Source of the DNA: AC-32 sp963754265
Lineage (GTDB): Bacteria > Actinomycetota > Thermoleophilia > Gaiellales > Gaiellaceae
NCBI GenBank assembly: GCA_963754265.1
Contig: CAVWFB010000006.1
Location: 49,364 to 113,363 of the forward strand
DNA length: 64,000 nt
Direction of reading: 5' to 3'
This document shows, in pieces, positions 1-8,442 of this stretch. The notes under the pieces are model-generated. The model was not told where the DNA came from and made no database searches. It saw only the letters and a list, made by a program, of their open reading frames with translations. Position numbers and translations under genes: made by a program. Within the stretch, counting starts at the first letter, position 1; each line of letters starts with the position of its first letter.

Positions 1-1
1 C

Positions 2-661
2 GAGGACGCGCCGCTCGTCGGAGTGGGCGACTACGGCGAGTCGAAGATCGAGGCCGAGCGCGTCGCGCGCCGGGCCGGGCGCCGTGGGCTCGAGGTCGTC
101 GTCCTGCGCCCGAAGACCTTCATCGGCCCTGAGCGGCTCGGCGTGTTCGAGATCCTCTTCGACTGGATCCGCGAGGGCCGTCGCATCCCGGTCCTGGGAG
201 ACGGCTCGAACCGCTACCAGCTCCTCGCCGTCGAGGATCTCGTCGAGGCGACCGTGAGCGCCGGTACGGCCGATGTGGCCGGCGAGACCTTCAACGTGGG
301 CGCCACCGCGTTCGGCACGGTCCGTTCCGACCTCGAGGGCCTGATCGCCCACGCTGGCTCGGCCAGCCGCCTGCGGCCGGTGCCCGCGCGGCCCGCCGAG
401 CTCGCGCTCCGCGCGCTCGAGCTGGCGCGCCTCTCACCCCTGGCCGAGTGGCACTACCGCACGGCGCACCGAGACTCGTACGTGGACGTCTCGAAGGCGC
501 AGCGCCTGCTCGGCTATCGCCCGCGGTTCTCCAACGAGCAGGCGCTCTGCGAGACCTACGACTGGTACCTCGCCAATCGCGAGGGGCTCGCCGAGGCCGG
601 CGTCACGCACCGCGTCCCGTGGGACCAGCGGGCCCTGGGCCTGCTCAAGCGCTTGAACTAG
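2..661 (+). CDS. NAD-dependent epimerase/dehydratase family protein (5' truncated)
   Basis: The reading frame is open from base 2, so the N-terminal Rossmann half lies outside the window. The visible part has the extended-SDR active-site signature YGESK (Tyr and Lys four apart) near its start, then LRPKTFIGPERLG, typical of nucleotide-sugar epimerases and dehydratases, and a C-terminal region ending ALGLLKRLN. It probably acts on a nucleoside-diphosphate sugar or similar substrate with NAD(P); the substrate cannot be told. It is convergent with the subtilase gene and overlaps its stop by 4 bases. Confidence 0.85.
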   Translation, partial: EDAPLVGVGDYGESKIEAERVARRAGRRGLEVVVLRPKTFIGPERLGVFEILFDWIREGRRIPVLGDGSNRYQLLAVEDLVEATVSAGTADVAGETFNVGATAFGTVRSDLEGLIAHAGSASRLRPVPARPAELALRALELARLSPLAEWHYRTAHRDSYVDVSKAQRLLGYRPRFSNEQALCETYDWYLANREGLAEAGVTHRVPWDQRALGLLKRLN

Positions 662-2439
662 TCGGGAGCGACGTCGCCGTAGACCGAGTCCGACCAGGAG
701 ACGTCGGTCCAGGACACATCGCTCCAGGACACATCGCTCCAGGAGACATCGCTCCACGAGACGTCACTCCAGGACACGTCGCTCCAGGAGACGAGCGACC
801 AGGCCGCGTCCTGCCAGCCGTCGAGCCAGGAGACCTCGTCCCAGGCAGGCGATGCCTGCGCCGCCGCGAGCCAGGCCGCGTCGTCGAACGCGGGCCCGTC
901 GCCGCCGTCCGGATCGAGGAAGGCGTTGAGCGCCCGGTTCGGGTTCGGAGGCGAGTCCAAGGCCAGCGCGCCGGGCGCGAAGACCTCGCCGACTCCCGCC
1001 GAATGGAAAGCTGCGTGCCGGACCGGCTGGGCGGCCACCATCAGGGCGCCCTTGACCTGGTCGGGGGTGAGATTCGGTCGGAGCATGAGCAGGTCGGCCG
1101 CGATCCCGGAGACGATGGGCGCCGACAACGACGTCCCGGACAGCTCCATGTAGGTGCCGTCGGCCGTATGGAGGACCTGTGACGGGCGCTCCTCGGCGAG
1201 CGTCGACCCCGCGGGAATCGGCCCGACCAGATCCCGGCCCGGGGCGCTCAGCTCGGGCTTGGCGAAGCCGTCGTGTGTGTATCCCCACGTCGACCACGGC
1301 GCCACCGACGCGCGGTCGGGACTGGTCGAGTTGTGGAGGTCGAGGGCGCCGACCGTGATCACGAACGGGTCGTTCGCCGGCCCGAACTCGACGTCGGACG
1401 TCTTCCCGTTCTCGGCGTAGTTGCCGGAGGAGGTGACGACGACGACGCCGCCGAACCAGAGCTTCTCGACCGCCTTGTCGAGCGGGTCCCAGCGGAAGCT
1501 GCTCGGGGTCGCGGAGTGGAGCGAGAAGTTCGCGACGCGGATGTCGTACTGCTGCTTGTTCCGGAGGATCCACTGCGCGGCCGCGATCACGTCGCTCGTG
1601 CGCGCCATGCCCTGGTCGTCCATCACGTCGATCGAGACGATGCCCGCCGTCGGCGCGGCGCCCGAATGCCGGTCATCTGCACCGGCGGCCAGGCCCGCCA
1701 CGAAGGTGCCGTGGCCGCGCCCGTCGCCTGCCGAGTTCCCCGGCAGGGAGGTCATGTCCACCTGCGCGCGGATGCGGCCGGCGAAATCGCTGCGCGATGC
1801 GTCGATCCCGGAGTCGATGAACGCGATGGAGGGATTCCTCCTGCCGGCCGCGCTCTCCGGGTGCGCGCCGGGCAGGAACGGCCAGAGGCTGTCGACGCCG
1901 ACGGCCGAGGTCCACAGCTCGCTGGAGGTGAAGTCCTGCTGGCTGTGGCCCCTCGGGAGCTTCTTCTTCTCCTTCGTGTCCTTGAAGCCGGGCAGCCCGT
2001 CGAGGGCGACGGGCGTGTCGGGAACGATCACGAGGCCGGAGGACTCGGCGAGGTCGGGCAAGTCCCCGGCCCGCACGGACCCGGCCGCGGCGTCCACGAT
2101 CGGGAGCCGCGTGCTGTCGTCGTCGGCGAACTCTTTGAGGGCGTCCTGCGCCTTGCCCGCGCCGCGGTCGCTGTGGACGATCACCCGCACGTCCGCATTC
2201 GGCGTCGAGCTCGCAACCGTCTGCAGCGCGGGGGCGAGATAGCTGTCGGCGTGCGCGTCCCGCTCGCCCGAGCCGGCGCTCGCCGCCAACGGAGCCGCGA
2301 GAGCGAGAACGACGAGGGCCAGGAGGCCGCGCTTCAGCGTGGCATTGCGCCCGTCGGTGCCCCGGCCGCCGCGCCCTGTTCCCCAGAGCCCGCTCGAACG
2401 GGTCTCACCACCGGTACCGCCGTTCTCGCTCCTCCGCAT
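658..2439 (-). CDS. Secreted S8 subtilisin-like serine protease with C-terminal SWSDV repeats
   Basis: A 593-residue subtilase. A hydrophobic export signal lies at residues about 36-56 after an unusually long charged N-terminus. A propeptide-like segment follows, then the S8 domain with catalytic Asp209 (FIDSG), His243 (GRGHGTF), oxyanion Asn340 (SSGN) and Ser437 (SGTSLSAP). After an Ala/Pro-rich linker the C-terminus holds about seven tandem WSDVS pentapeptides (residues about 547-584), then an acidic end. A GGGGAGAGGA stretch just before ATG 2439 serves as ribosome site. It should be an extracellular or wall-associated protease. The aromatic-acidic repeat may be a surface-binding or assembly module (inference). 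Confidence 0.93.
   Translation of the reverse strand: MRRSENGGTGGETRSSGLWGTGRGGRGTDGRNATLKRGLLALVVLALAAPLAASAGSGERDAHADSYLAPALQTVASSTPNADVRVIVHSDRGAGKAQDALKEFADDDSTRLPIVDAAAGSVRAGDLPDLAESSGLVIVPDTPVALDGLPGFKDTKEKKKLPRGHSQQDFTSSELWTSAVGVDSLWPFLPGAHPESAAGRRNPSIAFIDSGIDASRSDFAGRIRAQVDMTSLPGNSAGDGRGHGTFVAGLAAGADDRHSGAAPTAGIVSIDVMDDQGMARTSDVIAAAQWILRNKQQYDIRVANFSLHSATPSSFRWDPLDKAVEKLWFGGVVVVTSSGNYAENGKTSDVEFGPANDPFVITVGALDLHNSTSPDRASVAPWSTWGYTHDGFAKPELSAPGRDLVGPIPAGSTLAEERPSQVLHTADGTYMELSGTSLSAPIVSGIAADLLMLRPNLTPDQVKGALMVAAQPVRHAAFHSAGVGEVFAPGALALDSPPNPNRALNAFLDPDGGDGPAFDDAAWLAAAQASPAWDEVSWLDGWQDAAWSLVSWSDVSWSDVSWSDVSWSDVSWSDVSWTDVSWSDSVYGDVAPD
688..801 (-). repeat. 15-bp in-frame tandem repeat encoding WSDVS units
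   Basis: About seven consecutive 15-bp units at the 3' end of the subtilase gene. On the plus strand the unit reads like GACACATCGCTCCAG, with synonymous drift between copies (GACACATCG, GAGACATCG, GACACGTCG). Every unit keeps W-S-[DLT]-V-S, so selection acts on the peptide rather than the DNA. Confidence 0.9.
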
Positions 2440-2516
2440 TCCTCTCCCCTTTCCGCGCTGAGCGCGGGCCGCAAATCGTCTGACTCGACCGTATTCGGAG
2501 GGAGAGCCGCTGTTAT

Positions 2517-2532
2517 CACCCCTAAAGGGGAT
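2517..2532. promoter_or_regulatory. Candidate operator: CCCCTAAAGGGG inverted repeat
   Basis: A short dyad (CCCCT/AGGGG around AA) in the divergent gap between the subtilase and the kynureninase-like gene. It lies about 80 bp upstream of the subtilase start, where a regulator could act. Function is inferred from position and symmetry only. Confidence 0.3.
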
Positions 2533-2585
2533 TTGTCCTGCCGAATCACTCTTTCGGGGGACCAGGTTCGCCTCGGCGACGTCCC

Positions 2586-2591
2586 TATACT
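2586..2591 (+). promoter_or_regulatory. -10 box TATACT, leaderless start of the kynureninase-like gene
   Basis: TATACT ends 8 nt before GTG 2600 and there is no Shine-Dalgarno sequence. This is the spacing expected if transcription begins at or near the start codon. It is one of many such arrangements in this window. Confidence 0.6.
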
Positions 2592-2599
2592 CGCGGCCG

Positions 2600-3742
2600 G
2601 TGGCAGAGCTCTCCGACTACCGCGGGCGCTTCCCGATCCTCGCGGAGACGACGTACCTGATCAACCACTCGCTGGGCGCGATGCCCGCGGCCGCCGAGGA
2701 GCGCGTCCTCGAGTACGCGCACGTGTGGAAGACACGGGGCATCCGGGCCTGGGGCGAAGGCTGGTGGGAGATGGCGCTGACCGTCGGCGACCAGATCGGC
2801 CGCCTGATCGGGGCGCCGCCCGGGACCGTCTCGATGCACCAGAACGTGACGATCGCCGAGGCGGTCGTGCTCTCGTGCTTCCGCTTCGACCGCCCGCGCC
2901 GCCGGATCGTCTACGAGGAGGGCAACTTCCCCTCTGTTCGCTACCTCTACCAGGCGCAAGCCGAGCGGGGCGGCGCGGACATCGTCGTGGCGGCCGACGA
3001 CGAGGGTGTGGTGGAGGCGATCGACGACCGGACGCTCCTCGTGCCGGTCACGCACGTCCTGTACAAGACGGGCGAGATCCAGGACGTCGAGGCGATCGTC
3101 GAGCGAGCGCACGATCACGGCGCACTCGTCGTGCTCGACGCGTACCAGTCCGTCGGGACGGTGCCTCTCGACGTGACCGCGCTCGGGGTGGACTTCGCGG
3201 TCGGCGGCTCGGTCAAGTGGCTCTGCGGCGGCCCCGGCGCCGGGTGGCTGTACGTCCGGCCCGACCTCGCCTCCGTCCTCGAGCCCGGCCTCACGGGCTG
3301 GCAGGCGCATGCACGGCCGTTCGACTTCGAGCCGGAGCAGGACTACGCGGAGGGCGCGGCGCGGTTCCTCACGGGCACGCCGAACGTGCCCGCGCTCTAC
3401 GCCGCGACCGCCGGCTACGACGTGATCGAAGAGGTCGGGATCGACCGGATCCGCGAGCGCTCCGTCGACCAGACGACGCTGCTGATCGAGCTACTCGAGG
3501 AGGCGGGCTTTCCCGTCGGGAGCCCGAGCGACCCGGCCCGGCGAGGCGGGACGGTTGTGGTGCGACCGCCCGACTTCGAGCGGGTCGACGCGGAGCTGGC
3601 GGCGCGCGGGATCCTCTGCGACCACCGGCCGGACGTCGGCCTGCGGCTCGGGCCGCACTTCTTCAACACCGACGACGAGCTTCGCCACACCGTCGAGCAG
3701 ATCGCGGAGCTCGCGGGTCAGAGAACGAGCTTGCGCCCGTAG
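2600..3742 (+). CDS. Aminotransferase class V, kynureninase-like
   Basis: A 380-residue fold-type I PLP enzyme. It begins with the kynureninase-like NHSLGAMP, has LDAYQS (Asp180, pyridine-nitrogen ligand) and GGSVKWLCGG with Lys206 as the likely Schiff-base lysine, then GAGWLYVRP. Length and motifs fit the kynureninase branch (L-kynurenine to anthranilate and alanine), but no other kynurenine-pathway gene is adjacent, so the substrate is uncertain. The GTG start is set by the TATACT box 8 nt upstream. Its 3' end overlaps the convergent PIG-L gene by 25 bases. Confidence 0.82.
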   Translation: MAELSDYRGRFPILAETTYLINHSLGAMPAAAEERVLEYAHVWKTRGIRAWGEGWWEMALTVGDQIGRLIGAPPGTVSMHQNVTIAEAVVLSCFRFDRPRRRIVYEEGNFPSVRYLYQAQAERGGADIVVAADDEGVVEAIDDRTLLVPVTHVLYKTGEIQDVEAIVERAHDHGALVVLDAYQSVGTVPLDVTALGVDFAVGGSVKWLCGGPGAGWLYVRPDLASVLEPGLTGWQAHARPFDFEPEQDYAEGAARFLTGTPNVPALYAATAGYDVIEEVGIDRIRERSVDQTTLLIELLEEAGFPVGSPSDPARRGGTVVVRPPDFERVDAELAARGILCDHRPDVGLRLGPHFFNTDDELRHTVEQIAELAGQRTSLRP

Positions 3743-4368
3743 AAGGCTTCGGCGAGCCCGCTCGGCGAGCGCGACTCCATCCCCCGGAGCCGGAGGAGCG
3801 CTTTGAAGACGTCGTCGTCGAACCACGGCTTGCCCGCCTGCGACGGAAAGCAGGTCCGGAGCGCCTCGACCTTCCGGCGGCAGACCTCGTCGTCCAGGTG
3901 GACGAACACGTTCGGGGCGCCGAGGTCGCCGTCGTACTTCGGGATCTCGTACTCGAGGATCAGGTGATCGCGGAAGGTGTTCCAGGTCAGCTCCGCGACG
4001 AGCCGGTGGTCCTGGTGCAGGTCCGATCCGTGGTGGGTCAGGATCAGGTCGGGCGAGACCTTCGCCTTCAGCCCTTCGAAGTACTCCTTCACCTCGGGCC
4101 CGTAGCGGAAGAACGCGTCCTGGAAGCGCTCCACCTCGATCTCCGCCTGGGCCACTCCTTCGAGGAAGGCCTCCGCGCCGGCGCGCGCCTCGTTGCCGCG
4201 GTCGCCCGCTGCGCTGAGCACCACCCAGGTCACCTTCAGCTCGGGGACCGCCTGGGCGAGCCGGAGGAGCGTGCCGCCGCAGCCGATCTCGATGTCGTCC
4301 GAGTGCGCCCCGAGCGCGAGCACCTCGAGAGCGGTCGCGCCGTCGGTTCCGAGCCCGAGTCTCAGCAC
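3718..4368 (-). CDS. PIG-L/LmbE-family deacetylase
   Basis: A 216-residue LmbE-like protein with the zinc/catalytic signature AHSDDIEIGCGG near the N-terminus (the family AHPDD motif with Ser for Pro) and the later HQDHR metal motif. Such enzymes remove N-acetyl groups from amino-sugar conjugates. The GTG start overlaps the stop of the upstream nucleotidyltransferase gene by one base (TAGTG), so the two are translationally coupled. That pairing suggests work on a sugar nucleotide or glycan intermediate (inference). Confidence 0.87.
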   Translation of the reverse strand: MLRLGLGTDGATALEVLALGAHSDDIEIGCGGTLLRLAQAVPELKVTWVVLSAAGDRGNEARAGAEAFLEGVAQAEIEVERFQDAFFRYGPEVKEYFEGLKAKVSPDLILTHHGSDLHQDHRLVAELTWNTFRDHLILEYEIPKYDGDLGAPNVFVHLDDEVCRRKVEALRTCFPSQAGKPWFDDDVFKALLRLRGMESRSPSGLAEAFYGRKLVL

Positions 4369-5102
4369 TAGCCGGCCGCCTCGGGTGCGTTCCATACCTG
4401 CCAGACGCTGCCGCCGCCGCGAACCAGGCCCTCGAGCCGCTCGCGGTCCTTGATCGTGTCCAGCGGCGCCCAGAAGCCGCCGTACTTGTACGCGTAGAGC
4501 TCGCGGTCGGCGATCAGGCGGTTGAGCGTCTCGGGGAGGTCCTCGCCCGCCCTGACGTAGTCGTAGACGGCGCGGCGGAAGACGAAGAACCCGCCGTTGA
4601 TCCACATGCCGCTCTCGGTCACGTCGCCGAACCCGGTGACCACGTGGCTCTCGTCGGCGTCGATCACGTTGAACGTGTAGTTCGGCTTGCTCGCGAGCAG
4701 GCTCGCCACCTTGCCGCTGGCCGCATGCGTCTCGATCAGCTGTGGCAGCGGCGCGTCGGTCAGCGTGTCGCCGTAGGAGGCGAGGAATACCTCGTCGTCG
4801 CCGACGTACGCCTGCGTCTGGGCGAAGCGCTCGCCGATGCTCGAGTCCAGACCGGTGTCCAGGAACTCGATCTCCCAGCCGTCGTCGGCGAACTCTCGGC
4901 CGTTGAAGTAGTCCTGGATCGTGGCGCCATGGTGGCCGAGGCAGAGCCCGAACTGCCGGTGCCCGAAGTACGAGTAGTACTTCATGATGTGCCACAGGAG
5001 CGGTCGTCCGTCCAGAGAGGCCATCGGCTTCGGAAGCCGCTCGGCCGGGTTCTCGGTCTGGAACCGCATCCCTTGGCCCCCACAGAAGATCACGACCTTC
5101 AC
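4368..5102 (-). CDS. Sugar-phosphate nucleotidyltransferase (glucose-1-phosphate cytidylyltransferase-like)
   Basis: A 244-residue nucleotidyltransferase. It opens with FCGGQGMRF (the GGxGxR nucleotide-binding loop) and LPKPM, and has the HGATIQDYF segment seen in RfbF-type cytidylyltransferases. It would join a nucleotide to a sugar 1-phosphate for surface glycan synthesis. The GTG start is used; the stop overlaps the PIG-L start, and the DUF72 stop lies 36 bases upstream, suggesting one minus-strand operon. Assignment to the CTP rather than dTTP class rests on overall resemblance. Confidence 0.82.
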   Translation of the reverse strand: MKVVIFCGGQGMRFQTENPAERLPKPMASLDGRPLLWHIMKYYSYFGHRQFGLCLGHHGATIQDYFNGREFADDGWEIEFLDTGLDSSIGERFAQTQAYVGDDEVFLASYGDTLTDAPLPQLIETHAASGKVASLLASKPNYTFNVIDADESHVVTGFGDVTESGMWINGGFFVFRRAVYDYVRAGEDLPETLNRLIADRELYAYKYGGFWAPLDTIKDRERLEGLVRGGGSVWQVWNAPEAAG

Positions 5103-5138
5103 GGCGTCCGTGAGTATGGACGAGCCCGTGGCTCCCGG

Positions 5139-5801
5139 CTATGGCGCGAGCAGTTCCAGGAGCCGCTCCGCGTACAGGGCGCCTCTGGGGTCGTCCTCGT
5201 GCTTGAAGTAGCAGTAGATGCGCACGCCCTCGTCCAGCAGCGGGCCTAGGCGTGCGGCCCAGCCGGCGAGCGCGGCCTCGTCGTAGGGCGGCTTGCGCAG
5301 CCGCAGGTAGCGGAAGGGCGCGTCGGCCTCGAGCGAGTTCACCCGCACCGGCACCTGGGCCCCGGCCCAGGACTCGTGGCGAAAGTCGAACGCGACCTCG
5401 AGGTCGGGGTCGAGCGAGTCCCGCAGCAGCATGAGGAAGCCGTCGTCTCGCTTGCGGTCGAGCACGACGAGCACCGGGCCGAGCTTGTCGCCCAGCAGCC
5501 GGGCCCGCTCGCAGAAGGTGCCCACGAGCCCGAGTCTCGAGGCGTGGGTGATCAGGCGAGGCATTCGGACCGCGAAGCGGAAGCCGGCTGATACCTGCTC
5601 TGCCCAGCCGGTGAAGTGCTCCTCGGAGGGAAGCTGGTACGCGCTGGTGTTCAGCTCGACCGACGTGAGCCGCTCGGCGTAGTGGCGGAGGAAGTCCTTC
5701 GGGCGCGCATCGGAGGGGTAGAAATCTCCGCGCCAGGTCGGGTAGGACCAGCCGGAGGTTCCGACATATGCCCCCGCTACACTCGCCCGCGTGGCCGTCA
5801 C
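5139..5801 (-). CDS. DUF72 domain-containing protein
   Basis: The segment YVGTSGWSYPTWRGDFYP near the N-terminus, the SVELN strand, and FRHESW and YCYFKHE toward the C-terminus mark the DUF72 TIM-barrel family, whose reaction is unknown. The only start in frame near the domain is GTG at 5801. That start would overlap the divergent thyX start (5791) by 11 bases, so the exact N-terminus is uncertain. It is followed by the nucleotidyltransferase and PIG-L genes. Confidence 0.82.
   Translation of the reverse strand: MTATRASVAGAYVGTSGWSYPTWRGDFYPSDARPKDFLRHYAERLTSVELNTSAYQLPSEEHFTGWAEQVSAGFRFAVRMPRLITHASRLGLVGTFCERARLLGDKLGPVLVVLDRKRDDGFLMLLRDSLDPDLEVAFDFRHESWAGAQVPVRVNSLEADAPFRYLRLRKPPYDEAALAGWAARLGPLLDEGVRIYCYFKHEDDPRGALYAERLLELLAP
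5778..5783 (+). promoter_or_regulatory. -10 box TACACT, leaderless thyX start
   Basis: TACACT ends 7 nt before GTG 5791, with no ribosome-binding site. It lies inside the DUF72 promoter region, so divergent transcription from this gap is compact. Confidence 0.55.
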
Positions 5802-6501
5802 GACGCCTGAAGTGATACCCGACGACACCGTCCACGTCCTCGACCACGGCTTCGTCCGGCTCGACGGCGCGATGGCCGACGACCTCTCGGTCGTGAACGG
5901 TGCGCGGGTCAGCTTCGCGCGGCGCCACGAGGAGATGGACGAGTCCGACGAGGGCCTGATCCGTTTCCTGATGCGCGAGCGGCACGGGACGCCGTTCGAG
6001 CACAACTCCTTCCGCTTCCACGTGCGCACGCCGATCTTCGTGGCACGCGAGTGGTTCCGGCATCGAATCGGCTCGTTCAACGAGTTCTCGATGCGCTACG
6101 CGCGCGCGACAGACGAGTTCTACGTTCCGGACGCCGCCGACGTCCGCACCCAGGTGGGCAAGCCCGGCTCCTACTCCTTCGAGCCCGTCGGCGACGAGAT
6201 CGCCGAGGCGACCCGCCAGAAGATGCAGGCGGTCTACGAGACGGCCTACCTGGCTTATGAGCAGCTCGTCGAGCTCGGCGTCGCGCGGGAGATCGCCCGC
6301 GCGGTGCTGCCGGTCGGGGCCTACACCGAGTTCTACTGGACCGTCAACGCGCGCTCGCTGATGAACTTCGTCTCTTTGCGCAACTCGGAGACGGCGCAGC
6401 GCGAGATCCGGCGGTATGCGGAGGCGTGCGAAGGGTTCCTCGAGAAGCTGATGCCGGTCACGTACGCCGCGTTCGTCGCGAACGACCGCACCGCGCCCTA
6501 G
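5791..6501 (+). CDS. thyX: Flavin-dependent thymidylate synthase
   Basis: A 236-residue ThyX. It carries the family signature RHR-x7-S (Arg90-His91-Arg92 to Ser100, in RHRIGSFNEFS) plus the conserved ARVSFARR and SLRNSETAQREIR segments. It converts dUMP to dTMP using methylenetetrahydrofolate, FAD and NADPH. GTG 5791 is supported by the TACACT box; GTG 5812 is a second candidate that would avoid the overlap with the divergent DUF72 gene. Confidence 0.95.
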   Translation: MAVTTPEVIPDDTVHVLDHGFVRLDGAMADDLSVVNGARVSFARRHEEMDESDEGLIRFLMRERHGTPFEHNSFRFHVRTPIFVAREWFRHRIGSFNEFSMRYARATDEFYVPDAADVRTQVGKPGSYSFEPVGDEIAEATRQKMQAVYETAYLAYEQLVELGVAREIARAVLPVGAYTEFYWTVNARSLMNFVSLRNSETAQREIRRYAEACEGFLEKLMPVTYAAFVANDRTAP

Positions 6502-6514
6502 GAGGCCTCGCGCT

Positions 6515-7114
6515 CTAGGTCGTGAGCACGACCGGGTGCGTTGTGTTCCCCGGACGCTCGCGGGTCACGACCCAGCCGTCGAAGCGGCGCAGGTTGTAGG
6601 GGGCGTTCAGCCGTACCGTGTCGCCGGTGCTCGTCACGCGGAAGGTGCCGCACGAGGCGCTCGGCTTGTGTCCGTTCGTGAGGAACATCTCGTAGTACTG
6701 GCCCTTCGGGAGCGGCTTCAACCCGTGGACGACGAGCTTCAGCGGCCAGTTGCCCGCCTCGTCCGCCTTGCCGATGTCGATCGTCGCCGACGAGCTTCTC
6801 GCGGCGGCGGTCCCGTGCATCGGGACCGTGAAGACGGTCGAGAACGGCTCCTTGGCGCGCCCGGCGAGGAAGCCGCCGAGGAACGCTGCGACGCCGATCG
6901 CGGCCGCGATTCCCAGCATGAAGCCGGCGCGCCTGCGCGGGAGAAACTGGACGTTCGACTCGCGGGGATCGAGGTCGGGATCGACGAGAGCGGGCGTGAG
7001 CTCGGGCGGCGGGCCGGCCGCGACCAGGAGCTCGTGGACGCGCTCGAGCCGTGCGCGCTCCTCCTCCGGAAGGTCTTCGCCCACGAGGTCGCGAAAATCG
7101 GGCTTGTCGGTCAT
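6515..7114 (-). CDS. Anti-sigma factor, RskA-like membrane protein
   Basis: A 199-residue protein with a charged cytoplasmic N-terminal segment, one transmembrane helix at about residues 64-88 (AGFMLGIAAAIGVAAFLGG), and an extracytoplasmic domain resembling anti-sigma-K (YYEMFLTNG, ASCGTF). Its ATG overlaps the TGA of the upstream ECF sigma gene (ATGA), the usual arrangement for a sigma factor and its membrane-bound inhibitor. No full zinc-binding HxxxCxxC motif is visible in the cytoplasmic part. Confidence 0.83.
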   Translation of the reverse strand: MTDKPDFRDLVGEDLPEEERARLERVHELLVAAGPPPELTPALVDPDLDPRESNVQFLPRRRAGFMLGIAAAIGVAAFLGGFLAGRAKEPFSTVFTVPMHGTAAARSSSATIDIGKADEAGNWPLKLVVHGLKPLPKGQYYEMFLTNGHKPSASCGTFRVTSTGDTVRLNAPYNLRRFDGWVVTRERPGNTTHPVVLTT

Positions 7115-7719
7115 TCGAGCTCTCCCTCGAGCTCGTCGGCCAGGTGGGCGAGCGCGGCGCGCGTGCGTGTCTTGACGGTTCCGAGCGGGATCCCCAGGTA
7201 GTCCGCGATCTCGGACTGTGAGAGCCCGCTCCAGTACGCGAGCTCGATCACCGAACGTTCGTTCTCCGAGAGCTCCTCGAGAGCCCGGTGGATTCGCCAG
7301 GCGGTCCAGCCGGCTTCTGCGAGCTCCGCCGGGCCGGAATCAGGCGAGGCCTCGTCGGGCGCGTCCGCCGGCGGCTCGGTGCGGGCTCGGCTGCGGTCGA
7401 TGATCGCGTTGCGCGCGACCGCGTAGAGCCAGGGGGCGCCGGGACCGCGCTCGGGCCGGTAGCTCCGGGCCGCCCGCCAGATCGAGGCGAACGTCTCCTG
7501 AACCGCGTCCTCGGCGCGACCGCGGTCGCCGAGTCTCCGGAGCGCCAGGCCAAACACAGGTCGAGCGTAGCGACGGTAGAGGACTTCGAACGCACTGCGG
7601 TCGCCGTCGCCGGTGCGGCGGATCAGCTCCCCGTCGGTGCAGTCGTTGACCGCCACCGCGGGCATCGTGGCTGCTCCCGCCGCGCGCGGCAAGCGCAGGG
7701 TGTCGAGCGCGAGGTCCAT
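7111..7719 (-). CDS. ECF-family RNA polymerase sigma factor
   Basis: About 202 residues. Region 2 is seen in FEVLYRRYARPVFGLAL and AEDAVQETFASIWRAA; region 4 in SVIELAYWSGLSQSEIADYLG with GTVKTRTRAAL. The linker is Pro/Ala-rich. ATG 7719 is used; an internal Met at residue 19 is an alternative. It is coupled to the anti-sigma gene, and the upstream SDR stop is only 8 bases away, so all three may form one unit. Confidence 0.92.
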   Translation of the reverse strand: MDLALDTLRLPRAAGAATMPAVAVNDCTDGELIRRTGDGDRSAFEVLYRRYARPVFGLALRRLGDRGRAEDAVQETFASIWRAARSYRPERGPGAPWLYAVARNAIIDRSRARTEPPADAPDEASPDSGPAELAEAGWTAWRIHRALEELSENERSVIELAYWSGLSQSEIADYLGIPLGTVKTRTRAALAHLADELEGELE

Positions 7720-7727
7720 CGGAACTT

Positions 7728-8387
7728 CTACGTCCCTGGAGCCCGGCTGGTTTGGAGCATCCGCCCGCCGTCGACGAACAGCGTCGAGCCGGTGACGAAC
7801 CCGGCCCCCGCGAGGTAGAAGACTGCGCTCGCGACATCGTCCGGAGAGCCGATGCGGCCGAGCAGCGTCTCGGTGGCACGGCGCTCCTCCTGCCCCGGCT
7901 CGACCGCGACCGGGCCCGGAGCGACGCCGCAGACCCGTACCTCGGGCGCGAGCGCGCGCGCGAGCGCGCGCGTGAGCATGGCTTGCGCTGCCTTCGCGGC
8001 GGAGTGCGCCGCGAACGAGGGCCAGGGCTGGTAGCCGGCGACGTCCTCGAGCATGACGATGCAGCCGCGCGAAGCCCGCAGGTGCGGTGCCGCGGCCTGC
8101 GAGACGAAGAAGCTGCCTTTCGCGGTCGCTCCGAAAGCTGCGTCCCAGTCGGCCTCGTCGAGCTCGTCGAGAGGCTTCGGGGCGAAGCCCTCGCCCGCCG
8201 CGTTCACGAGCAGGTCGAGCCCGCCCAGCCGCTCGACCGCTCTAGCCACGAGGGCACGGGCCTGCTCGACCTCAGCCACGTCGCCGTCCGCCCGGCCGGC
8301 TGCGAAGACCGACCAGCCCTCACGATCCAGGCGCTCGGCGATCGCCGACCCGAGCCGTCCGGTGCCGCCGGTCACCAACGCGCGCAT
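7728..8387 (-). CDS. Short-chain dehydrogenase/reductase lacking the usual catalytic Tyr
   Basis: A 219-residue classical SDR with the cofactor loop TGGTGRLGSA, the NAAG strand, and a C-terminal VTGSTLFVDGG. At the active site the usual YxxxK reads HSAAK, so His stands where the catalytic Tyr should be while the Lys is kept. It may be an NAD(P)-binding protein with altered chemistry. Gene order places it directly upstream of the ECF sigma factor. Confidence 0.85.
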   Translation of the reverse strand: MRALVTGGTGRLGSAIAERLDREGWSVFAAGRADGDVAEVEQARALVARAVERLGGLDLLVNAAGEGFAPKPLDELDEADWDAAFGATAKGSFFVSQAAAPHLRASRGCIVMLEDVAGYQPWPSFAAHSAAKAAQAMLTRALARALAPEVRVCGVAPGPVAVEPGQEERRATETLLGRIGSPDDVASAVFYLAGAGFVTGSTLFVDGGRMLQTSRAPGT

Positions 8388-8442
8388 GAACGAGTCATAG
8401 CACGGCGCAATTTCCGTCCGTTTGCAGCGTCATCTTGAGACC

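Noticed and set aside
1273..4371. A 1032-codon plus-strand open frame antisense to the subtilase
   Set aside because: Composition is Arg/Gly-rich with no motif; the subtilase on the other strand has its full catalytic triad and signal peptide.
3718..6063. A 781-codon minus-strand open frame through the nucleotidyltransferase and DUF72 genes
   Set aside because: Only its last 216 codons (PIG-L) have family motifs; the rest is an Arg/Pro/Ala-rich shadow of genes in other frames, as is usual in high-GC DNA.
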